Under the pieces are notes generated by a model that had not been told where the DNA came from, did not search any database, and worked only from the letters and a program-made list of their open reading frames with translations. Shown here piece after piece: positions 46,099-56,600 of a stretch of 64,000 nt of DNA (position 1 is the stretch's first letter; every line of letters begins with the position of its first letter). Position numbers and translations under genes: made by a program. The stretch lies in NCBI GenBank assembly GCA_009859145.1, contig VRVR01000048.1, positions 1 through 64,000 on the forward strand. The letters are read 5' to 3'. The stretch is from Andalucia godoyi. Lineage: Eukaryota; Discoba; Jakobea; Jakobida; Andaluciidae.

Positions 46099-46151
46099 GT
46101 GGACGGCTGTAAAATCATCGGACAGCGTGGCTGAGTTTTACAGCCGTCCAC
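46099..46151. repeat. Perfect 16-bp inverted repeat with 21-base loop
   Basis: The arm GTGGACGGCTGTAAAA at 46099-46114 is matched exactly by its reverse complement at 46136-46151. A run of six T residues follows the right arm by 24 bases on the plus strand, as in a Pol III terminator. It could be a structured RNA, a transcription-end signal or a protein-binding palindrome. Confidence 0.75.
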
Positions 46152-46414
46152 ATCGCTGGTGAATGAAGGCCGACCTTTTTTCTTCCACAGATCGCTGCTG
46201 CTAGTTGCTGCCGTTTGTTGTTGTTGCTGTCGTTGTCGCGGCGGCGTAGGTGTGCAGATCGAGGCCCAATGAGACGCTGTAGAATGTTGACAACCGATCC
46301 CTTGTAATCGATGATTCCTCCGCCGCGGGGCCTCTCTCTCTCTCTCTCTTTTTTTGTGGCGCACTCCATTGCCAATCAACAATCAATACCATATCCGCTC
46401 GATTGAAACAGAGA

Positions 46415-46690
46415 ATGAAAGATCGAGAGAGAATCAACAAGTTGATAAATTGCGCAATGGCAATAAAAAAGAAGCTCGTTGAAATCCCTAGTTTCTTCCT
46501 GGTTCCCAAGGTCCAAATGGTTCTAACGAATGCACTGATTGCTCAGCTAGAGAGCTCTGAACGAAAAAATAGGATGCTTCTCTTTTGGGTGCGCGGACCC
46601 ACGGATGTCCCACTCAAAAAAGGGGAACCTCATTCGATGGCGCTGATGCGGATTGCAAAAATCGCTTTACGCCAAATAATCTGTTTTTGA
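46415..46690 (+). CDS. Small hypothetical protein, doubtful
   Basis: A 91-residue frame starting MKDRERINKLINCAMAIKKK, with mixed helical composition that reads like protein over its whole length (VPKVQMVLTNALIAQLESSE). No family was recognised. It lies between the hairpin and the LYR gene on the same strand as the latter. The short length keeps confidence low. Confidence 0.3.
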   Translation: MKDRERINKLINCAMAIKKKLVEIPSFFLVPKVQMVLTNALIAQLESSERKNRMLLFWVRGPTDVPLKKGEPHSMALMRIAKIALRQIICF

Positions 46691-46963
46691 GGCGCAGCAT
46701 GCGAGCCAAATGTTTGGAGAGGCTTTGAGTTGGAGTGTAGTACTTTGCACTCAAATGAAAAACAAAGAGCAGCTTCAGTTGAGTACCACATGCCTCCCCT
46801 CCACTCACTGGAGTTGTTTGGCTGAGGGTTCCTCTCTTCGTGCGAATGCGCGCGTGCGTGTTTTTTTGTTTTTTGTGGTCTGTTTGTTTTCTGCTCAACC
46901 TCCCGGAAAACAAGAGTGGCAATATTTAAATAAAGGGGGTGCGAAAGCAGGCTGGAGAGGGAA

Positions 46964-47266
46964 ATGTCACGACTCCAGCTCAGGAGTGTGTACCGGCAAT
47001 TGCTGCGAGCAGCCGACGCGATGCCGTTTGATCTCACTGCGTCGTCTGAGTCGCTAGGCCCCACCATCAAGCGAGCTGTGAAGCAGAGATTTCGACAATC
47101 TGCTGTAAACCCTGCAAGCGCACTACAACTGGCCCAGCGGGAACTGGTCGCTCTACGGCAGATTGGTGGCAACCGTGTCAGCGATGCTGTCCGCGGCACC
47201 CAGACGGTCACGTACGATCCAAAAGACTGGTCTCGAATGGTTGAGCTCGTTCGACAAAGGAAGTAA
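46964..47266 (+). CDS. LYR-motif mitochondrial protein
   Basis: A 100-residue protein. The N-terminal LRSVYRQLLRAADAM carries the LYR-type tripeptide (here VYR) and the helix expected of LYRM proteins. The later FRQSAVNPASALQLAQRELV and ALRQIGG match helices 2 and 3 of that fold, including the conserved Phe. LYRM proteins bind acyl-carrier protein and serve Fe-S insertion or respiratory complex assembly in the mitochondrial matrix. Which LYRM subfamily this is cannot be decided. The frame begins at its first ATG. Confidence 0.72.
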   Translation: MSRLQLRSVYRQLLRAADAMPFDLTASSESLGPTIKRAVKQRFRQSAVNPASALQLAQRELVALRQIGGNRVSDAVRGTQTVTYDPKDWSRMVELVRQRK

Positions 47267-47272
47267 ACAACG

Positions 47273-47306
47273 AAATGAAAATGAAAATGAAAATGAAAAT
47301 GAAAAT
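47273..47306. repeat. Tandem GAAAAT hexamers
   Basis: Five to six units with period 6, directly after the LYR gene stop. Confidence 0.85.
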
Positions 47307-47472
47307 CAGGAAGAAAAACATGTTTTTTTTTCCTGCTGTATTCTGAACACTGCGTCGCACATCCAAATGGATGTGTCGGAAATTCCGCTCGTTTTGTTTG
47401 GTTCTCTTTCCTTATTTGCACAGAGCGGGAATATTCCAAAATACAGATATCGGCTAGTGGGATGGCCGGTGA

Positions 47473-50400
47473 ATGCAGCATCATCATCGTGGTGGCGTGC
47501 TGTCCTTGGTCCGGGTTGTACGCCTGATTTCCATCTTGTGTGCGCTCCTTTGCTCCTGCAATGCAGCAGCACATCGCACTCTCCCGGCTTCTTCACCTGC
47601 TGCCATCGCGCACCGCTTACAACGACAACGACAACTACCACTGCAGCCGGTCGCATCGTCAGTTGAGAGGAGGGAGGAGGATGGAAATGCGGATTGCCGT
47701 GTGTTGAGAGACGTGTATGCGAACCTGGGTGGACCGCAGTGGACCAATCGCACTGGATGGGACTCGGTGATGATGACGATGCTGGAGAATGGTGATGATG
47801 CGTGTTGCAGTGGACAGCTTTACGGAGTCGTGTGCAGTGGCAGCCGGGTGACCAAGCTCCTTCTGGGTTCCAATATGCTCTCGGGAACGATTCCTGCGTC
47901 GATATGCGACCTTTCAATGCTGACGCTGCTTGACCTGTCTGCAAATGCTGTGAACGGAAGCATTCCATCGTGCATTGGTCAGCTCTCGCAACTTGTTGAA
48001 ATTGATTTTTACTTTAACAGCATTGGCGGCTCGATTCCGGACTCTATTGTGCAGCTGCGGGCGCTGCAGACGCTGAATGTACACTCGAATCGCATTTCGG
48101 GCCCGATTCCGGACGGCATTGGGTATCTCTCTGCTTTGCAGATGCTGCTTATAAATGCGAACCAGATCTCGGGATCCCTTCCTCGTTCGCTGTGCTGGTT
48201 GCAGAACCTTACGCGCATCGACGCGGATGAGAATGCAATATCGGGACCAATTCCTGCCTGCATTGGAAACCTGTCGACACTCCTTTACTCGATCGACTTG
48301 TCATCCAATCAGCTATCCGGGGAAATCCCGTATTCTCTCTGCAGCTTATCAGTACTGACGACTCTTCGGCTCTTTGGAAATATGTTGCGTGGCGAGCTCC
48401 CAGACTGCATCGGCAACCTGACCGCTGTGAATAGCTTCGTTGTGTACTCGAACCAACTCTCAGGGCGATTCCCGCTGTCCATGAGGAACCTCTCGCAACT
48501 CGAGCTACTGGACGTCCACTTGAATAATTTCGAGGGACCTGTCCCTGGATTCATCTTCACGGCGCTTCCCCGTCTCCAAACAGCGGATTTGCATCTAAAC
48601 AGATTCTCAGGATCGCTTGTCATCGACGAGTCGGCGATCAGTGCACTTCCAGCTGCTTCTTCGCTCAAGGCACTCTATCTTCAGTACAATAATGTGTCGG
48701 GGGATCTGCCTGCAAGCTTGTGTCTTCTGCAACGCTTGCAATTAGTTTTCTTGTCCAACAACCAAATCTCTGCATTTCCAAAGTGCGCATTTCCAAACTT
48801 GGTTGTTCTCGATCTCTCAAGCAATCGCCTTGTCGATTTTCCATTTTCGCTGATCGAGTCATTCCCGTCTTTGCAGTCTTTGGACCTCTCCTACAATTTG
48901 CTGAACGGATCGTATCCTGTGCGGCCGTTCATGGGTAACCTCAGCCTTCGCTCTCTTTCCCTCGCATACAATCAGTACAGTGGTGATTTTCCCTTTTATC
49001 CGTGCGGATACTACAATCCCATCACCAATGTCAGCTATCCGACTGTTTCGGAATCCGGGCTTTCCGATCTTGATATTTCAGGCAACAGAGTTGATTCCAT
49101 TCCAGGAGTCATAAATGCATTCTCGGAGTGCATCCTCTGCGATTCGCTTCCCTATGCATCGCTGACGACGCTGAAAATCGAAAACATGATGCTGCAATCG
49201 GTGTACGATGTGTTGATCACGTTGACGAACGGAGATACGTGCGGTGGTTCCGTTCCGTTTTCACAGATGTTGTTCCTGTTTCCTGGCGTGCGTGCACTTG
49301 ACGTTTCGTCCAATGGATTTTCCAATCTCCTGGACGGGTTCATTGCATTTCTGCCGCTCCTTTCCAGTTTAGACTTTCGCAACAATCCGCGTGTGGAAAT
49401 CTCCACGTCATTTTCATCCTCCGTGGGAAGTCTCTTCGTGCTGAACGCCACGACCGCGTACCCGTACAGTGTTTCGCTGATGTGCTATTTGCCAAACATT
49501 GGAGGTTCTCGCTTGCTTGCGCAGGTTGATCCCACGTTCTTCAGCTACAAGAACTGTGTCTGCCGCCCTGGCTTCTTTGGGAAGCCGCCTGATTGCCATC
49601 CTTGTTTGCAGAACGGAATTTGCTCGTTCTCCTCGGAGGACGTCATTACGCAGCTGAATCCAGCTACTGCATGGAACCTCAGCGGAAGTATCATTGCAGC
49701 AGACGGATACTATGCGTCGCCAGATGTTTCCATCAGCGATATGCAACATGATATTTCATATCCTCGGTTTCTGGAATCGTGTGCATATGCCGGCACCGAC
49801 TTGACTCCTTGCAAGCCCTCAAGCTCCGGGGCGGACAGTTGTGTAGAAGGCTATGAAGGACGGTTGTGCTCCGCATGCTCTGACGGCTATTTCCGAAGCG
49901 GAGACTTGTGCGAAGCGTGCCCTGATTTCGCTGAACTGGTGCTGTTTGGAATGTTGGTCTTTTTCGTGGTGTGCTGCTTGTTCGCGTGGTCTTTCGTCGT
50001 GGACAATGCATCTTCCGGTTTGGTCAAGGTGTTTGTGTTCTTCTGGCAGGCTGTATTTTACATTCGCAGTCCAATGCCAAAGACCATGTATATTTTCACG
50101 CAAGAGACGTCTTCTTCCGTCAGCTTCACTCTCGCTGGACCGGAGTGCTTTTTTGGCTCGTGGGGCTTTGTGGACCGATATGTGCTTTCCGTTGTCAGCC
50201 CGGCTATTGCGGTTGCTGTCGTATTCTTGATTTGGGCCGCGGGTGCCTTGAAGATGAAAATGTCGGAAGGCGCTGGTCGACCGGCGCCCGCATCTCAGTG
50301 GACAGCGTGGATCGATCGCTGCTGGAGATCCGTAATATTCTGGATCATGTTGCTGCTGATGCCAGCCTTCAGCACAGTCTTGGCTCCGCTGTCTTGCGTG

Positions 50401-51078
50401 AAGGACGAGGGCGACCACAAGGAGTATCTCGTCTACTACCCTTTTGAAGAATGCTCGGTGAATCTCCAGATCGCATCGTCATTTCTGCTACTTCTGTATG
50501 GAGTGGTAACACCTTGTTGTCTTTCGTACTTGCTATGGAAGAGCGGTGCACTCTCCGAGCGCGTGCAGGTCGATCCGCGAAAGCTGCTCGTCTATTCGAT
50601 GCTGTTTGGCTCGTATCGTCGCAAGTGCCGCTGGTGGGAAATCATGGTCACGGCACGTCGAATGCTGTTCGTTGCGTTTTTTGTCACAATTCCTCCATTA
50701 TCGGAGTATCGCAGCTTGACGGTGTCGATGCTCTTGGTGCTGTCGTGCTGCGTGCAAGCGATTACGTGTCCGTACCACAACGATCAGGAAAACTACGCTG
50801 AGATCTCCGCGCTGAGTCTGCTGATTGTGAATCTTGTCTGCTCGATCCAATCGCAAGTCATTCACGTTTCAGATGTCAATGGTGCCGGAGTCTTCATCTT
50901 TGTTCTCAACATGTTGTTCAGCGTCGTTGTCCTTTCCATGATCGCAATGCAGTTCAGAAGAAAATTCCTTCTGAAGCGCTCGGAATCCTACCGATCCTCT
51001 CCAGGCTTTCTCAGTGTGGAATCCGATCTCTCGCTCACATCGTCGCTGGTTCCCGAGTCCACTGATCGTGCCCTGTAG
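47473..51078 (+). CDS. LRR receptor-like multi-pass membrane protein
   Basis: A 1201-residue protein. It starts with a signal-type hydrophobic stretch (VVRLISILCALLCSCNAAA). About 15 plant-type leucine-rich repeats follow to about residue 650, for example GTIPASICDLSMLTLLDLS and GPIPDGIGYLSALQMLLINA. A Cys-rich, EGF-like region comes next (NCVCRPGFFGKPPDCHPC and CVEGYEGRLCSACSDGYF). The C-terminal 350 residues hold about seven hydrophobic helices (LVLFGMLVFFVVCCLFAW, VAVVFLIWAAGALKM, VIFWIMLLLMPAFSTVL). There is no kinase domain. It is probably a surface receptor whose signalling is through the membrane domain. The first ATG was used. Confidence 0.88.
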   Translation: MQHHHRGGVLSLVRVVRLISILCALLCSCNAAAHRTLPASSPAAIAHRLQRQRQLPLQPVASSVERREEDGNADCRVLRDVYANLGGPQWTNRTGWDSVMMTMLENGDDACCSGQLYGVVCSGSRVTKLLLGSNMLSGTIPASICDLSMLTLLDLSANAVNGSIPSCIGQLSQLVEIDFYFNSIGGSIPDSIVQLRALQTLNVHSNRISGPIPDGIGYLSALQMLLINANQISGSLPRSLCWLQNLTRIDADENAISGPIPACIGNLSTLLYSIDLSSNQLSGEIPYSLCSLSVLTTLRLFGNMLRGELPDCIGNLTAVNSFVVYSNQLSGRFPLSMRNLSQLELLDVHLNNFEGPVPGFIFTALPRLQTADLHLNRFSGSLVIDESAISALPAASSLKALYLQYNNVSGDLPASLCLLQRLQLVFLSNNQISAFPKCAFPNLVVLDLSSNRLVDFPFSLIESFPSLQSLDLSYNLLNGSYPVRPFMGNLSLRSLSLAYNQYSGDFPFYPCGYYNPITNVSYPTVSESGLSDLDISGNRVDSIPGVINAFSECILCDSLPYASLTTLKIENMMLQSVYDVLITLTNGDTCGGSVPFSQMLFLFPGVRALDVSSNGFSNLLDGFIAFLPLLSSLDFRNNPRVEISTSFSSSVGSLFVLNATTAYPYSVSLMCYLPNIGGSRLLAQVDPTFFSYKNCVCRPGFFGKPPDCHPCLQNGICSFSSEDVITQLNPATAWNLSGSIIAADGYYASPDVSISDMQHDISYPRFLESCAYAGTDLTPCKPSSSGADSCVEGYEGRLCSACSDGYFRSGDLCEACPDFAELVLFGMLVFFVVCCLFAWSFVVDNASSGLVKVFVFFWQAVFYIRSPMPKTMYIFTQETSSSVSFTLAGPECFFGSWGFVDRYVLSVVSPAIAVAVVFLIWAAGALKMKMSEGAGRPAPASQWTAWIDRCWRSVIFWIMLLLMPAFSTVLAPLSCVKDEGDHKEYLVYYPFEECSVNLQIASSFLLLLYGVVTPCCLSYLLWKSGALSERVQVDPRKLLVYSMLFGSYRRKCRWWEIMVTARRMLFVAFFVTIPPLSEYRSLTVSMLLVLSCCVQAITCPYHNDQENYAEISALSLLIVNLVCSIQSQVIHVSDVNGAGVFIFVLNMLFSVVVLSMIAMQFRRKFLLKRSESYRSSPGFLSVESDLSLTSSLVPESTDRAL

Positions 51079-51299
51079 CACCAGCCAGTCGCGCAATTGT
51101 GGCAAGCCATCATTCCGTAATGTATCGGTATGAACCCGATCACTCTCTTTATTCTTTGTTACAGCATTTGGCTTTCTTTTTTTTTTTCATTTTATTAATA
51201 ATTAAATTAAAGACCAATTCACACACAAACACATGCACGCACGCACGCAAAAAAACGAATATATACATGCTACACATTCTTCAAGCCACCGTTGCGTTG

Positions 51300-51698
51300 C
51301 TAGCAGTCCAAGTAATTGGCAGCCAGGAGCGTCTCGACGATGAGGCTTCGATGCGCAGGATTCTCTGGATCGCACTGCTTAAAAGGCGGGAAATCCGCCA
51401 TTGGGCGTCCGGACCGTGACTTGTACGAAAGATACCGACAAACCATGTCGAGCACTGGTGCAGAGATGTCTCGCAACGGAATTCGCAAGACACCCGACGA
51501 CGCGGAAGAACCAACGGTCGTCTTTCCACTGCTCGACCCCTTCACCTGTCGTATTCCGGACGCAGGATGCGATGTGTACGACACCTGCTGCTCGGCAAGC
51601 AACATCATCTGCATGAGCAGCCCGGCGTGCGACGCTGCGGTCCGCGGCAGATAAAACTCGGAGCCATCCGCTGCCACCAGCACCACATACAAGTCCAT
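51300..51698 (-). CDS. ELOC: Elongin C homologue
   Basis: A 132-residue protein of the Skp1/BTB fold. It has YVVLVAADGSEFYLPRTAAS at the start, then RIPLRDISAPVLDMVCRYLS, the short DFPPF turn, and the closing LLAANYLDC that is typical of Elongin C. Elongin C joins BC-box and SOCS-box proteins to Cul2/Cul5 E3 ligases and to the Elongin elongation complex. An extra Ser/Gly-rich loop of about 30 residues lies between the first helix and the IPLRDI strand. Start is the first ATG. Its promoter faces that of AcpS across 246 bp. Confidence 0.9.
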   Translation of the reverse strand: MDLYVVLVAADGSEFYLPRTAASHAGLLMQMMLLAEQQVSYTSHPASGIRQVKGSSSGKTTVGSSASSGVLRIPLRDISAPVLDMVCRYLSYKSRSGRPMADFPPFKQCDPENPAHRSLIVETLLAANYLDC

Positions 51699-51944
51699 CG
51701 CACTACAGCAACCCAGTCAAGCACATCATTCCAGAAACCAACAGGGAATACGTATTTGGGCAAAGGAAGCAGCAGCACGTCGTGAGGACTGTCCGTATCA
51801 ATACGTCTACGGTTGCTGGGGAAATCATGACTTCGAGCATTGTCGACTCGTTTTTTGCTTTGCTTCACTATTGTATCCGCACAAGTTGGGCGACGTTCTG
51901 ATTTTGGTGTTGTTTTTTAAAATGAAGATGTAAAAGGAACGGAG

Positions 51945-52388
51945 ATGATTGTGGGATTAGGAACTGATTTGGTGTCTCATGCACGGATATCGGCGCTGCT
52001 GAAGCGGTACGGCGCGCGGTTCGTGCAGCGCATCCTTGCTGATTCCGAGCGTCAATTGCTCGAGTCGTTCTCGAGTGTGCAGGAAACAACAAACAAAAGG
52101 TCCTGCGAAGACAACGGCCGTACGGTGGAATTTGTGGCGGCGCGGTGGGCGGCCAAGGAGGCAGTCTGGAAGGCGCTTGGGCGCCGGACCCCCGCGCAGT
52201 CCGTTGCGGTGCTCAGGGACGCGGTGTCTGGAGCGCCGGTTGTCCATGTGTCGGGATTCACATTACAGCGAGCGGTCCATCGGGCGGGATCGGAACACAA
52301 GTTCTGGATAAGCATATCGCATGAATCGGGACCGCAAGCCCTGAGCATGGCGGTATGCGTACTGGAGGCGGGCACACATAGATCCTGA
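51945..52388 (+). CDS. Holo-acyl-carrier-protein synthase (AcpS type)
   Basis: A 147-residue protein. MIVGLGTDLVSHARISALL holds the Mg2+-binding Asp of the AcpS family, and FVAARWAAKEAVWKALGRR holds the second conserved motif with its catalytic Glu and Lys. WISISHESGPQALSMAVCVL closes the fold. The enzyme transfers 4'-phosphopantetheine from CoA to a serine of ACP. The protein begins right at the first catalytic strand, so no transit peptide is visible. In-frame upstream sequence contains stops. It ends 29 bp from the convergent Rab gene. Confidence 0.93.
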   Translation: MIVGLGTDLVSHARISALLKRYGARFVQRILADSERQLLESFSSVQETTNKRSCEDNGRTVEFVAARWAAKEAVWKALGRRTPAQSVAVLRDAVSGAPVVHVSGFTLQRAVHRAGSEHKFWISISHESGPQALSMAVCVLEAGTHRS

Positions 52389-52417
52389 CCCTACTCACGG
52401 TACATGACGATCTCGGT

Positions 52418-53290
52418 TTACGAAGTGCAGCACGCCTTTCGTTTCTTGGAGGTCGATGCCGCACCCATACTCATGCTTGTACTGCTACTGCTACTGCTAC
52501 TGCTGCTGGCTCTGGTTCGGGCGGGATCTGCAATAGATTGTGTCAAGTGGACTGTGCCCATCGTAGGGGTTGGAGAGTGTGCGAAATGACCTGCGGCAGA
52601 GGTCATCTTCACAATCTCTTCGACGAGGGATTGCATGGACAGCTCGACGTTGAGCCCCGTTTTGGCAGACGTTTCTATCCTTGCTGCAAAATTGGACTCT
52701 CGAATCCAAGAGTCAATCTCGGGAGACGAGATGTGTGTTGCAGCCGGTAAATCCACCTTGTTCGCCAGCAGCAAACAGGGAATTGGCGTTCCATTAAACG
52801 AGACCTTTTCGTCAATCTCGTTCTTCCAAAACTTGGCACCTTCCAAGGATGCCATTGACGTGATGTCATACACAACAAGCGCCCCGAGAGCTTCTTTGAA
52901 GAACACCCGCGTCATTTTTCCGAACCTTTCCTGACCTGCATCACAGCCCCAGAACAACAAATACGACCCCCCCACAACGGGGACACTTCATAATTAAACA
53001 GAAAGCACACAAAAACATACGTACTACGACGCAACAGTCGAGGTGAGGTAATAAATAAACATACCTGCTATGTCCCAAAGCTGCAATCGAACGGGTCGGC
53101 CGTCGCGGAGCACAAAGCTCTTGGATGCCAAGTCTGTGCCAATAGTCATCTGGTACTTTGCTTCCGTGAATGTATTGTTTGTAAACCGTCGGATCAGCGC
53201 TGTCTTGCCCGTTGAATAGCCGCCGACAACGAGAATCTTGATGATCTTTTCCTTGACTGGCGTCGTTGGTGTGCCTGTTACAAGTGTCAT
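52418..53290 (-). CDS. Rab32/38-like small GTPase, two exons
   Basis: Exon 1 is 53290-53065 and exon 2 is 52935-52418, giving 247 residues. The P-loop is VVGGYSTGKTALIRRF, switch I has TIGTD, switch II is WDIAGQERFGKMTRVFF (split by the intron inside the Gly codon), G4 is NKVD and G5 is ETSAK. IAGQERFG rather than TAGQERFG, followed by MTRVFFKEA, is typical of Rab32/38. A serine run precedes the C-terminal KACCTS, whose paired cysteines suit geranylgeranylation. Rab32-type proteins act on endosome-related organelles and mitochondria. This is the clearest spliced gene here. Confidence 0.93.
52936..53064 (-). other. Spliceosomal intron in the Rab gene
   Basis: 129 bp, phase 1. Donor is AG/GTATGT and acceptor is TGCAG/GT. 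Removing it restores the invariant AGQERF motif, which no unspliced frame does. It provides a guide to local splice consensus. Confidence 0.93.
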
Positions 53291-53632
53291 GGTTAGATAA
53301 TCCAAAGCATGAAACAAAAAGAGGATGAAACACCTGAACAGGGTAGAAAACAATGTATATGATGATAAAGAAGGAGAACAAGGGAAACCCGCGGATCGAA
53401 CGACGAACACGCTGGCTAGAAGGACTGGTCAGTGGTGCTATCCCCCTCCCTGTTTTGGGAAAACGACAAGCTTCTGCTGGTATCCATTGGAAACATCAAG
53501 CAGCGCAACAACAGCAACAACAACAACAACAAAAGAGAAAAAGAAAGAAAAAGAAAAAGAAACCCTGACGAACTGCACTGGTAATTGAGGATTTGTTTTT
53601 TATGATGATGACGATGGTGATGATGATGACCG
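53291..53632. other. Spacer with CAA trinucleotide repeats
   Basis: Between the Rab start and the stop of the next minus-strand gene. Holds a CAA run (about 53506-53530) and A/G-rich sequence (53532-53560). No gene was seen. Confidence 0.4.
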
Positions 53633-56600
53633 CTATTTGTACAAGTGTCTTTGGCGGAGCGCAAATCCCTCCTTGAGAATCCGTTCGGGGACAGCATCGA
53701 ACCCAACGCAAAGCTTCCACCAGACGCCCGACACTCGTGCGGCCATGAAATCCGACTCGGACTGGACCACATCTGGAATGCTTCCACGGATGAGCTGAAT
53801 CCGGACGGCTTCGGGACCCTGGTCGCTTACTTCGGATGACACGGCGTGGACCAGTGGAGAGACCGGGGACTTGACAGTTACCACCAAGCTTGCCTCGTCT
53901 TCCTCGTCATCCCCGTCCGCTGGATCGATGAAATCAGTACCGGAATGCTGTGGGTGAACGCTCGGTGCGCTCGACAACCGCAAGCGAGCTGCTCGCGGAT
54001 TCGGTCTCCGAACAGACGCGTTCGCACTCGAGGCACGCTGATGAGTGGGCAGCGTGTCTGTTGTGCTCGTCGATCCAATGGAATTGACAGTCGAGCCCAG
54101 ATCCTGCGCGACGAACGAGCTGTGCTGTTTGGGTGCATTGACATGATTCTTTCGAACCAAGGATACTGCAAATTCCCTGGAATCGTACGCATGAGCCTCG
54201 ACAAGACCGAATTTCAGCACGCTTGCGACGCGACGTTTCCAGCCATCAAGTGCAGTAACAAACCGATCTTCATCTGATTTGGTCTCAATAGAAAATGGCG
54301 GGACAGACACATGGACGAGCAGCAAGGAAGACGTAAAGGCACCAAACAAGTTCGAAACTTCAGAAGAACGCGAGGAAATCGCAGCTTCAAGAGCAACACA
54401 AGCGTTCATCCATACACTCAAGAACGACAAGAGTGAATCGCAACGTGAGGTGTGGTGCGGAATTGTCAATGACGGCAGCAGTAGATAGCGGTTTTCGGGC
54501 GACGTGGCCTCTGCAATGGAAATTGGGGGCGCCTTCTGCGCGCTCGAGGAGGAAGATGTGGGCTTCTTGGAATTCGCGGTGATGGGCACGGTGGAAGGCT
54601 TGGGGTCCTTCAACACGGAGGGGATTGAGAAGGCATCCAATGGGTGTTTGGCACAGTGATATCGATTCATCGGCAGGAGAATAGACTCCACAGCAAACTG
54701 CGGATATGATTCCAGATTCAACACGCAACGCGCCATGAGGGACGAGAGGACATCGGAAAGGAGGCCCTCTTCTTCCGCAAGCCTAGACAAGAAGGTCGAC
54801 TCTCCGATCACCGAGCCAGAAGACGAAGCTGGTGCGACGCTCTTCGCTGACTTCTGAGATGCCAGAATTGCAAACGTAGTGGACCATGCTTCAAAGGTCC
54901 GAATCACCAAAGACAGTCTCGGCGGCTTAGCAGGAGCCACACGTGCACAGATGTTCTTGTGGTCGTCCAAACACTGCAGCAGACGCCACCACTTGAATCT
55001 TTTCGAGACAGCCTGCTTCACAGAAATGCAATTGCGAGGAGTCGCAAACAAACAAGGCTCTACAAGGCTGCGGTCGATTCGCTCAAGTCCAACACGGAGC
55101 AACGACGACCACAGTACGTTCCAAGCCGAAGGCGACGCGGCAAGCGCTTCGCCGACAAAAGCAGGCGGTACAAGCTTGACGATCGTTCCGAGTGCGACGA
55201 CCGCCTTTTCCTGATCCACAGGTCCGACAACAAGAGCATCCAACTGGTCCTCGGCGTAGAACGAGCGCGGAGCAAGCGGATCCACGAAATCCAGTTCGCG
55301 AAACCGGTGTTCGAAAGGCAGGCACGGGCGCTGCGATCCGGAAATCGGGTCCAGCAGGTCCAAACAGGATCGCACAAGGGGACGCAAAATGTTTTGCAAG
55401 AAGAAACGATACTGCGCGCTCATGACCTCTGCATGAGATCTCGCAACAGTGCGGCCGGCGACCCCGGATCTTCTCGCCGAGTGCTTAGAGATTGTCGATT
55501 TTGCCTCCTGCTCGCTGGTAGATTCCTCTGCATACGAGTTATCGACAACATCGTCATTTGCGTCTGCAGACGCATCGGAAGAGTACGAAAATTGCATTGC
55601 ATGTGCAATCAAGATCAATGCTCCATTCAACAGTAATGCTCGAAGAGTTGTCCGCGGTTCGTGATCATCCCAGTGGGTGTTGCCAATTGAAAGCCGTTTG
55701 CAAATAAGCTGAAACACAGCAAAGGCCACATCCAAGTCGCATACGAGGAGATCCGGGCGTGGGAAAGCGAGAAATAGGTCGATTCTGGATTGTCGGAGAC
55801 GATCATCGCGACTTACTGCACAAAGAGCCGTGGCATCGGCCGGGCTGACAGCAAGTGACGGAGACAAATACGCGATAGTCGTCGTTGTTGACGCTGCATG
55901 CGGCTGTTGTTGTGAATTGCGCAGTGCGTGGATCGATCGTGGAGCGTAGTCCGAGAAGTTCCGTGTAGGCACAAACATGGCTCTTGCAAAGGGCAATATC
56001 CACGGAAAATCGCGGGACGGATACACGATTGGCGTATGAGACGGCACCAAGCCCAGCATCGTCGATACCCACTCTACAATAGCACTCTCTTCCGCAACTG
56101 CTGTCGCTTCCGCTTCCTCTTCCTCTTCCTCTTCCTCTTCTTCTTCTTCTTCTTCTTCTTCGGCTTCCTGCTGCGCATGCTGCCGGTCTTTCCTACGGTC
56201 GCCTTGAGTGCCGCTCTCTGGTGGATGCCTGGCCATTTCCAGCGATTTTCCCCCCGACGAAAGATCTGCATATCGCCTCGTGAGAATGCCATCCAGTGCT
56301 TCTGAAATGTGCTTCAACGGTCCCTTCGAAGCCAGCACGCAATGTGCTACAAGTTTCTGGACGGTATCATTCAGCGACATGAACCGCGACTGAACCACGC
56401 TCCAACTGGACAGCCGTCGTTCTCGCCCAGCCTCGCCCTCGGCGTCGTTTTCATGGCCATTGTCGTTGGCATGATCATTGCCGCTACCTTTCGACTGACG
56501 CGCAGTGGGCGGAATCTTGTTATTGTGCAGCAAGGACGCTGGATGTGCGAGCGGCAACAACGAAGCAAAATTGGCTACCTCGCACAGTCCTTTTGTCCAG

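Larger units (their letters stand above)
45911..46963. other. Spacer with a strong hairpin and a doubtful small frame
   Basis: Contains AT-rich sequence (45930-46020), a perfect 16-bp inverted repeat (46099-46151) followed by T6 (46176-46181), a CT dinucleotide run (about 46331-46349) and the 91-codon frame at 46415-46690. At over 1 kb it is one of the longest unassigned stretches. Confidence 0.45.
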
